From assembly GCA_023369685.1 (NCBI GenBank), contig SACZ01000001.1:62381-126380 (forward strand): a stretch of 64,000 nt of DNA, in the 5' to 3' direction. Source of the stretch: Prolixibacteraceae bacterium JC049 (GTDB lineage Bacteria; Bacteroidota; Bacteroidia; Bacteroidales; Prolixibacteraceae). Shown piece by piece: positions 17,624 to 25,962 of this stretch. Under the pieces are notes generated by a model. It saw only the letters and a program-made list of their open reading frames with translations. It did not search any database and had not been told where the DNA came from. The stretch's first letter is position 1. Every line of letters starts with the position of its first letter. Position numbers and translations under genes: made by a program.

Positions 17624-18229
17624 ATGAATGTTGTAATAATAAAATATAAAGGGGGGAATATTCGCTCGGTAGATTTTGCTTTAAAACGTCTTGGCGTTGA
17701 TGCAGAGATTACTTCAGATCCGGATAAGATAAAAGCTGCCGATCGGGTAATTTTTCCAGGAGTTGGAGAAGCCAGCTCAACAATGAATTACTTAAAAGTA
17801 ACTGGTTTAGATCAGTTGATAAAAGAGTTGAAGCAACCTGTTTTAGGTATCTGTCTAGGCATGCAACTTATGTGTCGTCACTCAGAAGAGGGAGATGTGG
17901 ATTGCCTTGGCATTTTCGATGTGCCTGTAAAGCGTTTCGATGCCTCGAAAGCGAAGGAGCAAAGTTTGAAAGTTCCACATATGGGATGGAACCGGATTTT
18001 AGACTTGAAAACGGATTTGTTTAAGGAAGTAAAAGAGCAGGATTACGTGTATTTTGTTCACTCTTATTATGTGCCTGCAAGTGAATTTGCAGCAGCAACT
18101 TGCCACTATGTGCAGCCTTATTCGGCAGCACTCCATTATAAAAACTTTTATGCTACCCAATTTCACCCCGAAAAGAGTGGAGATGTGGGGGAGCAAATCT
18201 TAAAAAACTTTATTAACCTGAATTACTAA
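17624..18229 (+). CDS. hisH: Imidazole glycerol phosphate synthase, glutaminase subunit
   Basis: A 201-residue class I glutamine amidotransferase that supplies ammonia to HisF. The catalytic Cys is in GICLGMQLMCRHSEEGD (~residue 80) and the His/Glu pair in ATQFHPEKSGD. PHMGWNRI is also typical. I use the ATG at 17624; a TTG three bases earlier is in frame. It opens the second his block, which has no His-rich leader in front of it. Confidence 0.97.
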   Translation: MNVVIIKYKGGNIRSVDFALKRLGVDAEITSDPDKIKAADRVIFPGVGEASSTMNYLKVTGLDQLIKELKQPVLGICLGMQLMCRHSEEGDVDCLGIFDVPVKRFDASKAKEQSLKVPHMGWNRILDLKTDLFKEVKEQDYVYFVHSYYVPASEFAAATCHYVQPYSAALHYKNFYATQFHPEKSGDVGEQILKNFINLNY

Positions 18230-18250
18230 TTAAGCAGAATGCTATAAGCA

Positions 18251-18979
18251 ATGATTACAATTATTCCAGCAATAGATATTATAGAAGGAAAGTGTGTTCG
18301 CCTTAACCAGGGCGATTATGCACAAAAAAAAGTGTATAACGAGAATCCTCTCGAAGTGGCCAAAATATTTCAGGATGCAGGGATAGAACGTTTGCATCTG
18401 GTAGATTTAGATGGAGCGAAATCGCATCATGTGGTCAATCATAAAGTGCTGGAGCGAATTGCTGGTCATACCAACCTGGTAATCGATTTTGGAGGAGGAA
18501 TAAAGTCGGATGAGGATTTGCATATTGCATTTGAGTCGGGAGCAGAAATGGTAACTGGAGGTAGTATTGCAGTGAAAGAACCTGATGTTTTTTCTGGATG
18601 GTTATCGAAATATGGCTCGGAAAAAATTATTCTGGGAGCAGATGCCAAAGATGGAAAGATTGCAATAGCCGGCTGGCAGGAAGAAAGCGACCTGGAAATT
18701 GTCGACTTTATAAACAACTATGTGACTAAAGGAGCTCAAAAGGTAATTTCGACAGATATTGCCAAAGATGGAATGTTGACTGGTCCTTCCTTCGATTTAT
18801 ATGAACTTCTTCAGGAAAAGTGTGAGGGAATCGAGTTGATTGCCAGTGGCGGGATTAGCAATATGGATGATATTTATAAGCTGGATGAAATGGCTATTCC
18901 GGGAGTAATTGTGGGAAAAGCAATTTATGAAGGGCGCATAGATATGAAAGATATTAGCCGTTTTATTTTGAACCAATAG
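18251..18979 (+). CDS. hisA: ProFAR isomerase (HisA)
   Basis: A 242-residue TIM barrel that isomerises ProFAR to [25 protein letters not shown] carries the catalytic Asp of strand 1; [12 protein letters not shown] and [14 protein letters not shown] hold the second catalytic Asp and the phosphate site. It lies 21 bases after hisH. It is distinguished from HisF by the [11 protein letters not shown] start and the KDGML loop. Confidence 0.97.
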   Translation: MITIIPAIDIIEGKCVRLNQGDYAQKKVYNENPLEVAKIFQDAGIERLHLVDLDGAKSHHVVNHKVLERIAGHTNLVIDFGGGIKSDEDLHIAFESGAEMVTGGSIAVKEPDVFSGWLSKYGSEKIILGADAKDGKIAIAGWQEESDLEIVDFINNYVTKGAQKVISTDIAKDGMLTGPSFDLYELLQEKCEGIELIASGGISNMDDIYKLDEMAIPGVIVGKAIYEGRIDMKDISRFILNQ

Positions 18980-18990
18980 AAAGCAAGAGT

Positions 18991-19746
18991 ATGGTAGCAA
19001 AACGAATAATACCTTGCCTCGATATAAAGAATGGCGAAACGGTAAAAGGAGTCAATTTTGTAAATATTCAATCGGTGGGAGATCCGGTTGAACTAGGTGC
19101 TTTTTATGCCGAACAAGGAGCCGATGAATTGGTGTTTCTGGATATAACGGCAACTCACGAAGGTCGAAAAACATTTGTAGAGCTGGTAGAGCGAATAGCT
19201 CGTCATATTAATATTCCATTTACTGTTGGTGGTGGAATAAGTGAAATAAGTGATGCCGAGAAATTATTAAATGCAGGTGCAGATAAGGTGTCGATTAACT
19301 CATCGGCTGTGAGAAATCCTCAATTGATTGACGATTTAGCTCGAAACTTTGGGAGTCAGTTTGTGGTAGTAGCAATTGATGCCCGAATGAATGACGAGAA
19401 TCTTTGGCAGGTAACAGTAAATGGTGGTCGCATCCCTACCGAGAAAGAACTTTTTTCGTGGGCAAAGGAAGCTGAAAACCGTGGGGCTGGCGAAATATTG
19501 TTTACGTCGATGAATCACGATGGAACAAAAAATGGGTTTGCCAATAGAGAATTAGCCCGAATGTCAGACGAGTTGTCAATTCCTATTATTGCTTCTGGTG
19601 GAGCCGGTAATATGGATCATTTTGTCGATGTATTTACCGAGGGAAAAGCAGATGCAGGATTGGCAGCTAGTATTTTTCACTACAAAGAGGTGGCAATACC
19701 AGAGTTAAAGAACTATTTAAAACAACAGAACATTAATGTTCGATAA
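18991..19746 (+). CDS. hisF: Imidazole glycerol phosphate synthase, cyclase subunit
   Basis: A 251-residue TIM barrel that uses ammonia channelled from HisH to form IGP and [26 protein letters not shown] contains the first catalytic Asp; [14 protein letters not shown] contains the second. [11 protein letters not shown] and [13 protein letters not shown] form the phosphate sites. It lies 11 bases after hisA. Confidence 0.97.
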   Translation: MVAKRIIPCLDIKNGETVKGVNFVNIQSVGDPVELGAFYAEQGADELVFLDITATHEGRKTFVELVERIARHINIPFTVGGGISEISDAEKLLNAGADKVSINSSAVRNPQLIDDLARNFGSQFVVVAIDARMNDENLWQVTVNGGRIPTEKELFSWAKEAENRGAGEILFTSMNHDGTKNGFANRELARMSDELSIPIIASGGAGNMDHFVDVFTEGKADAGLAASIFHYKEVAIPELKNYLKQQNINVR

Positions 19747-19760
19747 ATATAAACCTTAAG

Positions 19761-20357
19761 ATGAATTTAGATTTCGATAAATTGGGTAATGGACTAATTC
19801 CTGCCGTAATTCAAGATGCTTCAACACAAAAAGTATTAATGGTTGGTTTTATGAATGCCGATGCTTATAATAAAACCAAGGAAGAGCGAAAAGTTACCTT
19901 TTATAGTAGAACGAAGAATCGCCTTTGGACAAAAGGAGAAGAGTCGGGTAATTTCTTGAATGTTATATCGATATTGGTCGATTGCGATAACGATACGTTG
20001 TTGATAAAAGCAAACCCGGTTGGTCCGGTGTGTCATACCGGAGCTGATACTTGTTTCAATGAGAAAAATGAGGCCGATGATTTTGCTTTCCTAAAGCATT
20101 TGCAGGATTTCATCGATCAACGAAAAGAAGAGATGCCAGAGGGGTCTTATACTACGATGCTTTTTCAGAAAGGAATTAGAAAAATAACGCAGAAAGTAGG
20201 AGAAGAAGCTGTTGAGACCATTATTGGAGCAATGGCAGAAGATGATGAAAACTTCATGTATGAAGCAGCCGATCTATTGTACCACCTTATTGTATTGTTA
20301 ACCTACAAAGGGTATCGAATTGAAAATGTAATCCAAGAGTTAAAGACAAGACACTGA
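19761..20357 (+). CDS. hisIE: Bifunctional phosphoribosyl-AMP cyclohydrolase / phosphoribosyl-ATP pyrophosphatase
   Basis: A 198-residue fusion performing steps 3 and 2 of histidine synthesis. The N-terminal HisI part has VTFYSRTKNRLWTKGEESGN and the metal-binding DCDNDTLLIKANPVGPVCHTGADTCF. The C-terminal HisE part has the MazG-like helix KVGEEAVETIIGAMAED and EAADLLYHLIVLL. It lies 14 bases after hisF and closes the second his block. With the first block all ten activities of the pathway are present. Confidence 0.97.
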   Translation: MNLDFDKLGNGLIPAVIQDASTQKVLMVGFMNADAYNKTKEERKVTFYSRTKNRLWTKGEESGNFLNVISILVDCDNDTLLIKANPVGPVCHTGADTCFNEKNEADDFAFLKHLQDFIDQRKEEMPEGSYTTMLFQKGIRKITQKVGEEAVETIIGAMAEDDENFMYEAADLLYHLIVLLTYKGYRIENVIQELKTRH

Positions 20358-20542
20358 TTTTCTTAACGTATTATTACTGAAAAATATGCGTAGTTGTACG
20401 CAGCGTGTTGTTCTGTGGTTTTTTATTTTATTTGATTCATAGGTGCTTGGAGGATTTGTAAGGAGGAATAGAATATAATTGTCCTATCTGTTTTTTAACT
20501 TTAGGATGATATTGTTCTATAAAAACCCTTTACACATTTAAA

Positions 20543-21238
20543 ATGGAAACATTAGATCAAAAGAAAACCACAAAGAAATTAAAGCCTGATCAGGTAAATC
20601 CACAGGAAGCTAAAAGTTGGCAACTAAATTTTGAAGCCGAAAAAGAGGAAACGTTCAATTTAGTTTATCCTAGAATTGTTTTGCAAGAAGCTACTTATCG
20701 AGCAATGACTGTAAATAACGAATATCGAATTCGTGTTTATATGGGAATTGAAGAAGATGGTAAGACTGTGTGTGCTTTCGCATTCCCTGCATTTAGTGTA
20801 GATGGTTCTGCAAATAATTTTGCAGATATTCCTAAATCAGTCTATAAATTAGGTGAAAATAATGAAGATTGGACAGCTAAGCTGGATAAGGTAAAAGAGT
20901 GTATTGCAAGATGGAAAAAGTGGCGTAAAACATTGGTAGAGCCTGGTAATTTTGCATCCAAAAGAGCATTTATGTATAAGAATGCTTACTTGTTGACTAA
21001 AGTAGAGCTAAATCAGATTTTCAATTGGGATGGAGAACAAGAGTTGGAGCTAAAACTTGGAGTTGAAAAGAGTGTAAGAATGATGCTTTATCCTGTAGAT
21101 CGTAATAAAGCAATGTTGAGAGGTGGTGTGGAAAGTGAAGTGTTTGATTTTTCAGCACCTTGTCCTCCGTTTTGTGGACCAGATAATAATGATGACGATG
21201 ACGACGACGATGATGATGGTTCAGGAGGAAATCCATAA
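20543..21238 (+). CDS. Unrecognised protein with Asp-rich C-terminal tail
   Basis: A 231-residue protein I do not recognise. It has no signal peptide or membrane helix. The N-terminus is polar and Lys/Gln-rich. The middle is an alpha/beta-looking region with EYRIRVYMGIEEDGKTVCAFAFPAFSVDG and an amphipathic basic stretch, CIARWKKWRKTL. The end is striking: three Cys/Pro-rich turns (APCPPFCGP) and then nine consecutive Asp before GSGGNP. Such a tail could bind calcium or be a flexible linker. It is an isolated gene between the his and signalling operons and probably lineage-restricted. Confidence 0.7.
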   Translation: METLDQKKTTKKLKPDQVNPQEAKSWQLNFEAEKEETFNLVYPRIVLQEATYRAMTVNNEYRIRVYMGIEEDGKTVCAFAFPAFSVDGSANNFADIPKSVYKLGENNEDWTAKLDKVKECIARWKKWRKTLVEPGNFASKRAFMYKNAYLLTKVELNQIFNWDGEQELELKLGVEKSVRMMLYPVDRNKAMLRGGVESEVFDFSAPCPPFCGPDNNDDDDDDDDDGSGGNP

Positions 21239-21255
21239 TATTTGATATAAGAATT

Positions 21256-21324
21256 GAAGGTTGTATTAAAATGATTTTTAAACGGTATCTTTACTTGTCT
21301 TAAAATTGGTTTGATACAACCTTC
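21256..21324 (+). terminator. Long-loop stem with T-tail after the Asp-rich gene
   Basis: GAAGGTTGTAT (21256-21266) pairs perfectly with ATACAACCTTC (21314-21324), followed by GTTTTTATT. The 47-base loop is unusually long for an intrinsic terminator and contains TATCTTTA, a near match to the -7 element that could serve the next gene. It may be a terminator, a structured leader or both. Confidence 0.45.
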
Positions 21325-21344
21325 GTTTTTATTAGAGAATATTA

Positions 21345-21992
21345 ATGGAACTATCTTTTAAAATAATACAATTCGTTTGGGTGATAGAGATATTGCCTTT
21401 GGTTTTGGGCTTGATTAAGTTTAAGAGCTTAAGTCAACCATTAAAAATCATTGTTCTTCATTTAGTGTTTGTTGCATTGTTTGAAGTTGGATCTCGATTG
21501 ATGAGAGCTTACTATGGTAATAATTTACCATTGTTGCATTTGTATACTATTGAAGAGTTTATAATGCTCGGTCTCTTTTTTAAAAGTATCCTTGAAGATT
21601 ATATTCCCCGTAATTGGATTGTTTTATTGATTAGTGGATTTGTTAGTTATTCTCTGGTTAATTCATTGTTTATTCAATCTCTTTATATGTTTAATAATTT
21701 TGCTAGAGGGATTGAGAGTTTGTTGATAATTGCTTTGGCAATTTTGTATTTCATAAAAGTGTTAAATCGATTAGATATTAAGAAGGTAACAAAAGAGCCA
21801 TTGATCTGGATCAATACAGGAATATTGTTCTACTTTTCTGCTAATCTGTTTAATTTCATATTAAGCAATTTAGCATTGAAAGTTTCTTCTGATCTGAGTC
21901 GTACAGTTTGGCTTTTTCATGGGATTTTTATCTGGTTATTGTACATATTAATTGCAGTGGGGTTATGGTTGGTTCCGAAGAAACACAAATAA
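21345..21992 (+). CDS. Polytopic membrane protein in a two-component operon
   Basis: A 215-residue, very hydrophobic protein with about six or seven predicted transmembrane helices and short loops. No family was recognised. Its 3' end overlaps the histidine kinase start by 28 bases, so the two are likely translationally coupled. The kinase has only one membrane segment and almost no periplasmic part. A sensing role for this multi-span partner is therefore a reasonable inference, not a known function. Confidence 0.75.
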   Translation: MELSFKIIQFVWVIEILPLVLGLIKFKSLSQPLKIIVLHLVFVALFEVGSRLMRAYYGNNLPLLHLYTIEEFIMLGLFFKSILEDYIPRNWIVLLISGFVSYSLVNSLFIQSLYMFNNFARGIESLLIIALAILYFIKVLNRLDIKKVTKEPLIWINTGILFYFSANLFNFILSNLALKVSSDLSRTVWLFHGIFIWLLYILIAVGLWLVPKKHK

Positions 21993-22768
21993 TAATAATA
22001 CTTTTCTTGGGTACTATTGGTATGATGGTACTTGCAGTTGGGGTCTTCGTGTTTTTTGTAACGTATAAGAGACGGTTGCTTGAAAAGGAATTGCAAATAA
22101 ACAAGATAAAATCAGAACAGCAGAAACAACTCCTTAGTCGTTCTATTGAAGCACAAGAGAGTGAGCGAAAAAGAATTGCTGAAGATTTACATGATGATGT
22201 TGGAGCAGCTCTGTCTGCCGTGGCTTTAGGTTTGAGTTTGGTAGAACGAAAAGTCAATGAGAAAGAGAAAGAGTTGTTAGTCGAAAGTAAAAACCATGTT
22301 CATGAAGTAATTACAGATATTCGACGAATATCTAGGGATTTATTACCTCCTTCTATCGAGCGATTTGGTCTTTATGAAACGCTGGGAGAGATGGCAAATC
22401 GTTTTAATCAAACAGAAAAGGTGAAAGTAAGCGTTTGGTTAGGAGGAGAAAATAAACGATTTGATGTTAGAACCGAACTTATGATATATCGAATAATTCG
22501 AGAGCTGGTAAATAACTCTATTAAGCATTCTAGAAGTGAGAGTGTTAATGTTAAGATACGTTTCTGTGGTTATAAGCTTTGGCTTTCTGTTTTAGATGAA
22601 GGAATCGGTTTTGATGTAAACAAAGTAATGAAAGGAGGTTTTGGTTTAACAAGTGTGCAGAGTAGGGTAGAGGTGTTAGGAGCTAAAAGCAAAACTATTT
22701 CGAAAAAAGATAAAGGAACAACAACAATAATGGCCGTAAACATTCAAAACGATAGTTATGGTGAGTAA
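21965..22768 (+). CDS. Sensor histidine kinase, NarX/DegS (HisKA_3) type
   Basis: I choose the ATG at 21965, giving 267 residues that start MVGSEETQ and have one membrane helix at about 8-33. A short coiled coil (residues ~36-65) leads into ERKRIAEDLHDDVGAALSAV, where His76 is the phospho-acceptor of the HisKA_3 family. The HATPase domain shows RELVNNSIKHSRSE (N box) and LDEGIGFD (G1 box). It lacks an extracytoplasmic sensor domain. The stop overlaps the regulator gene by 11 bases. Confidence 0.92.
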   Translation: MVGSEETQIIIILFLGTIGMMVLAVGVFVFFVTYKRRLLEKELQINKIKSEQQKQLLSRSIEAQESERKRIAEDLHDDVGAALSAVALGLSLVERKVNEKEKELLVESKNHVHEVITDIRRISRDLLPPSIERFGLYETLGEMANRFNQTEKVKVSVWLGGENKRFDVRTELMIYRIIRELVNNSIKHSRSESVNVKIRFCGYKLWLSVLDEGIGFDVNKVMKGGFGLTSVQSRVEVLGAKSKTISKKDKGTTTIMAVNIQNDSYGE

Positions 22769-23420
22769 AAAAATTGATGTAGTTATTGCTGATGATCATT
22801 CGTTGTTTAGAAAAGGAATGCGTGCAATACTAGATGACTTTTCGTGTGTTTCAAACATATATGAAGCTGCAAATGGTCGAGAGCTTATTGATTTATTGAA
22901 AGTAACAGAACCAATCCCCGATGTGGTGTTGCTTGACTTAAAAATGCCAATTATGGATGGAATTGAGGCTACTGAAATTATTAAAGAGCAATTTCCATCG
23001 GTTAAGATAATTGTGTTATCAATGCAGGATGATGAACGCTTCATATTGCATTTGATAGAAAAGGGAGTAAGTGGCTATTTGTTTAAGAATGCTGACCCTA
23101 AGGAAGTGGAAGAGTCATTGGTGGCTGTAATTGATCGTAATTTTTACTTCAATGAAGAGATGTCACAAATCGTATACAAATCATTCTTGAAGAAGCAAAA
23201 ACTGAAAGAGCTTCACGAAAAAGTAGCGTTCAGTGATAAAGAGTTGGATGTACTTACCTATTTATGTCAAGAGTATACAGCAGCAGAGATTGGGGAGAAA
23301 ATGCAGTTGAGTCCTCGTACCATTGAGGGATATAGAAAAAATTTAATGTATAAAACCGGTTCTAAAAACCTTGCAGGATTGGTGGTTTATGCAATTAAAA
23401 ACGATTTAGTAGAGATATAA
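22758..23420 (+). CDS. LuxR/NarL-family response regulator
   Basis: A 220-residue transcription factor. The receiver domain has the acidic pair in VVIADDHSLFRKG, phospho-acceptor Asp60 in VVLLDLKMPIMDG, and VLSMQDD and GYLFKNADPKE near the switch residues. The C-terminal LuxR-type helix-turn-helix covers FSDKELDVLTYLCQEYTAAEIGEKMQLSPRTIEGYRKN. It is the natural partner of the overlapping kinase. Its targets are not visible. A strong terminator follows. Confidence 0.94.
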   Translation: MVSKKIDVVIADDHSLFRKGMRAILDDFSCVSNIYEAANGRELIDLLKVTEPIPDVVLLDLKMPIMDGIEATEIIKEQFPSVKIIVLSMQDDERFILHLIEKGVSGYLFKNADPKEVEESLVAVIDRNFYFNEEMSQIVYKSFLKKQKLKELHEKVAFSDKELDVLTYLCQEYTAAEIGEKMQLSPRTIEGYRKNLMYKTGSKNLAGLVVYAIKNDLVEI

Positions 23421-23443
23421 TCAAGAATATTATAAAAATGAAG

Positions 23444-23475
23444 AACCCGGGTTGGTTAGGCCCGGGTTTCTTTTT
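23444..23475 (+). terminator. Terminator between the response regulator and EF-G2 genes
   Basis: AACCCGGG (23444-23451) pairs with CCCGGGTT (23461-23468) around a 9-base loop, followed by TCTTTTTGG. It sits between converging genes and may also work on the minus strand, although A-rich sequence is less clear on that side. Confidence 0.82.
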
Positions 23476-23514
23476 GGTTAAGTTAGGAATATAAGGATTT
23501 AGATAAAAGATTTC

Positions 23515-25671
23515 TTATTCCTCTACAAGTTCTGCTTCATAAGCAGCAAGAAGTTCGTCTTGTACTTCCTGTGGTACTTTCTCGTAGTTGTCATACTTCA
23601 TTTCAAAACGACCTCTACCACCAGTGATAGAACTCAATGAAGTAATGTATTTGTACATCTCTTTGATAGGTACTTTACATGAAATTTTCTCATAACCTTT
23701 TTGACTGTCCATTCCCATGATCATGGCACGGCGTCCCTGAAGGTCACTCATTACATCTCCCATGCGCTCGGTTGGTACCCAAACATCAAGATCGTAAATT
23801 GGCTCTAGAATTTTCGCTCCAGCATCTTTAAATGCCATCGAGAATGCATTTCTACCAGCAAGTTTAAATGAAATTTCATTTGAATCTACCGGGTGCATCT
23901 TTCCATCGTATATATAAACAACGATGTCGCGAGCATAAGATCCGGTAAGTGGGCCTTCTTCCATTTTTTCCATAATTCCTTTCAGAATAGCAGGAAGGAA
24001 GCGTGCGTCGATAGAACCACCAACGATACAGTTGCAGAAGATTAATTTTCCGCCCCATGGAAGTGGATGTTCTTGTACGTCGCGAACATTTAATTTCTGC
24101 TCCTTACCATCAAAATGGAAAACATTCTTAGGTTCTGCTCCTTCGTTGTAAGGCTCAATAATTAAGTGTACTTCTCCAAATTGCCCCGATCCACCTGATT
24201 GCTTTTTGTGGCGATAGTTAGCAGTAGCTGCTTTTGTAATTGTTTCGCGATAAGCAATCTTTGGCGATTTTAATTCGATGTCAATTTTGTAAACATGATC
24301 GAAATACCATTTCAATGCATTGATGTGATATTCACCTTGGCATTTCAATAGCAATTGCTTCAATTCACGAGAATATTCCGACTGATAAGTTGGATCTTCG
24401 TACTGAAGCTTATGTAATGCTTCCCCTACTTTCTCATCGTCCGATTCGTTTTGTGCTGATAGAGCAACAATGTGACGAGGTTCTGGGAAAATGATAGGAG
24501 CATATTTAATTTCAGCATCTTTTTCGGTCAGCGTATGGTTAAGACGTGTGTCTTTAAGTTTTACAGTAGCACCAATGTCTCCAGCGCAAAGCTCAGTTAC
24601 TTTAGTTCTATTCTTACCTGCAACAGCATAAAGTTGTCCTAAACGCTCTTTGCTACGTTTGTTGGTGTTGATAAGATCCATTCCTTCGGTAACTTTACCC
24701 GACTGAACTTTGAAATAGATAATTTCACCAACGTGTGATTCAACAGAAGTTTTGAAAACGAATAAACTTGTTGGTCCATCAGTAGTCATTGGAACTTCTT
24801 TTCCTTCTTCAAGTTTACGTTGTTGTAATTCGTTTGGCGAAGGAACGATATTGCCAATAAACTCCATTAAACGACGAACGCCCATGTCTTTCTTTGCACA
24901 AACACAGAAAACAGGGAAAAGAGAACGGTCAACCATTCCTAGGCGCATTCCACTTCTCATTTCATCTTCAGAAAGAGAGCCTTTGTCGAAGTATAATTCC
25001 ATTAATTCTTCGTCATTCTCAGCAGCTTTTTCAACTAACTCATTATGAAGCTCAGTTGCTTTATCCATTTCGGAAGCAGGAATGTCTAGAATTTCAGGAG
25101 TACCTCCATCTGGTCCCCACTGATACATTTTCATTTTTAATACGTCAACTACTTGGTTGAAGTCAGGACCAGTAGTAACAGGGTATTGTACTATGGTAAC
25201 TCGGTTTCCAAGAGTTGCACGTGTGCTGTCAATCATTTGATCGAAATTGGCATTTTCATGATCAAGATGGTTGGCAACAAAAATTAATGGTGTTTTTGTA
25301 TTTTCTGAAATATGAAGATGGTTTTCGGCTCCAGCTTCAATTCCGTTAGGTGTATTGATTACCAAAACTCCGGTACTAACAACATTCAGTGCAGAGTATG
25401 CTGCCGCCGAGAAGTCGTCCATTCCTGGAATATCGATAAAGTTGATTTTTTTGCCTAAGAATTCGGTGTAAAGAAGGGTAGGGTGTACAGAGTTTTCGAA
25501 TTCGTGTTCTATTGGATGGTAGTCAGAAACAGTATTGTGGGCATTTACTTCGCCTCTTCTATTGATAACGCCACCCTCGTAGAGCATTGCTTCCGCGAGG
25601 GTGGTTTTCCCACATCCAGCATTACCGAGTAAAGCCAGGTTCTTAATGTCTTCAGTTTTATAGGCTTTCAT
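23515..25671 (-). CDS. fusA2: EF-G2-type elongation factor G paralogue
   Basis: This protein of about 718 residues has the five-domain EF-G layout and is the second EF-G in the window. The start at 25671 (MKAYKTEDIKNLALLG) is chosen because Bacteroides EF-G2 begins this way; an ATG at 25701 adds ten residues. The P-loop is GNAGCGKT. The G3 motif reads DIPGMDD instead of DTPGH, so the catalytic His of EF-G is Met here. Switch I lacks RGITI, and G4 is NHLD instead of NKMD. Bacteroides EF-G2 is reported to support translocation without GTP hydrolysis during starvation. The gene is monocistronic with its own promoter. Confidence 0.88.
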   Translation of the reverse strand: MKAYKTEDIKNLALLGNAGCGKTTLAEAMLYEGGVINRRGEVNAHNTVSDYHPIEHEFENSVHPTLLYTEFLGKKINFIDIPGMDDFSAAAYSALNVVSTGVLVINTPNGIEAGAENHLHISENTKTPLIFVANHLDHENANFDQMIDSTRATLGNRVTIVQYPVTTGPDFNQVVDVLKMKMYQWGPDGGTPEILDIPASEMDKATELHNELVEKAAENDEELMELYFDKGSLSEDEMRSGMRLGMVDRSLFPVFCVCAKKDMGVRRLMEFIGNIVPSPNELQQRKLEEGKEVPMTTDGPTSLFVFKTSVESHVGEIIYFKVQSGKVTEGMDLINTNKRSKERLGQLYAVAGKNRTKVTELCAGDIGATVKLKDTRLNHTLTEKDAEIKYAPIIFPEPRHIVALSAQNESDDEKVGEALHKLQYEDPTYQSEYSRELKQLLLKCQGEYHINALKWYFDHVYKIDIELKSPKIAYRETITKAATANYRHKKQSGGSGQFGEVHLIIEPYNEGAEPKNVFHFDGKEQKLNVRDVQEHPLPWGGKLIFCNCIVGGSIDARFLPAILKGIMEKMEEGPLTGSYARDIVVYIYDGKMHPVDSNEISFKLAGRNAFSMAFKDAGAKILEPIYDLDVWVPTERMGDVMSDLQGRRAMIMGMDSQKGYEKISCKVPIKEMYKYITSLSSITGGRGRFEMKYDNYEKVPQEVQDELLAAYEAELVEE

Positions 25672-25730
25672 ATCTTCAATTTTTTGGTTTAAGTCCCTCA
25701 ATGGTATTAGGTAATTTTATGAGGGGACAT

Positions 25731-25760
25731 CAAAGATAACATTAATTTAAAATAGGGCAA
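25731..25760 (-). promoter_or_regulatory. Promoter of the EF-G2 gene
   Basis: On the minus strand TTG (25760-25758), a 19-base spacer and TATCTTTG (25738-25731) match the Bacteroidota promoter consensus exactly. The predicted start near 25724 leaves a short leader. Confidence 0.7.
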
Positions 25761-25901
25761 GTTTTTGAATTGGAAATTTGGTGGGTTCAGTGAAAAATAT
25801 ATCGGGTCTAAAAATTAGTTATGCAATAAAAAAATGAATAAAATGCAGGTGCTGGATTTGTGCCAATTTTCAGAATTTTTCTTCGAAATAGTTAATTCTT
25901 T

Positions 25902-25909
25902 TATCTTTG
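25902..25909 (+). promoter_or_regulatory. -7 element before the ABC exporter gene
   Basis: TATCTTTG is a perfect TAnnTTTG match 53 bases before the exporter ATG; the -33 region has no TTG. It drives transcription away from the EF-G2 promoter, and nothing else is seen in the 25702-25962 gap. Confidence 0.5.
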
Positions 25910-25962
25910 ATTGAAATAATAGAATAATACCTCGAAAAACGATCAATTTTTAATTCTGCTTA

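Noticed and set aside
25833-25913. Short plus-strand ORF (26 codons) before the C39 exporter as a possible exported peptide
   Set aside because: It contains the exporter's -7 promoter element and has no double-glycine leader.
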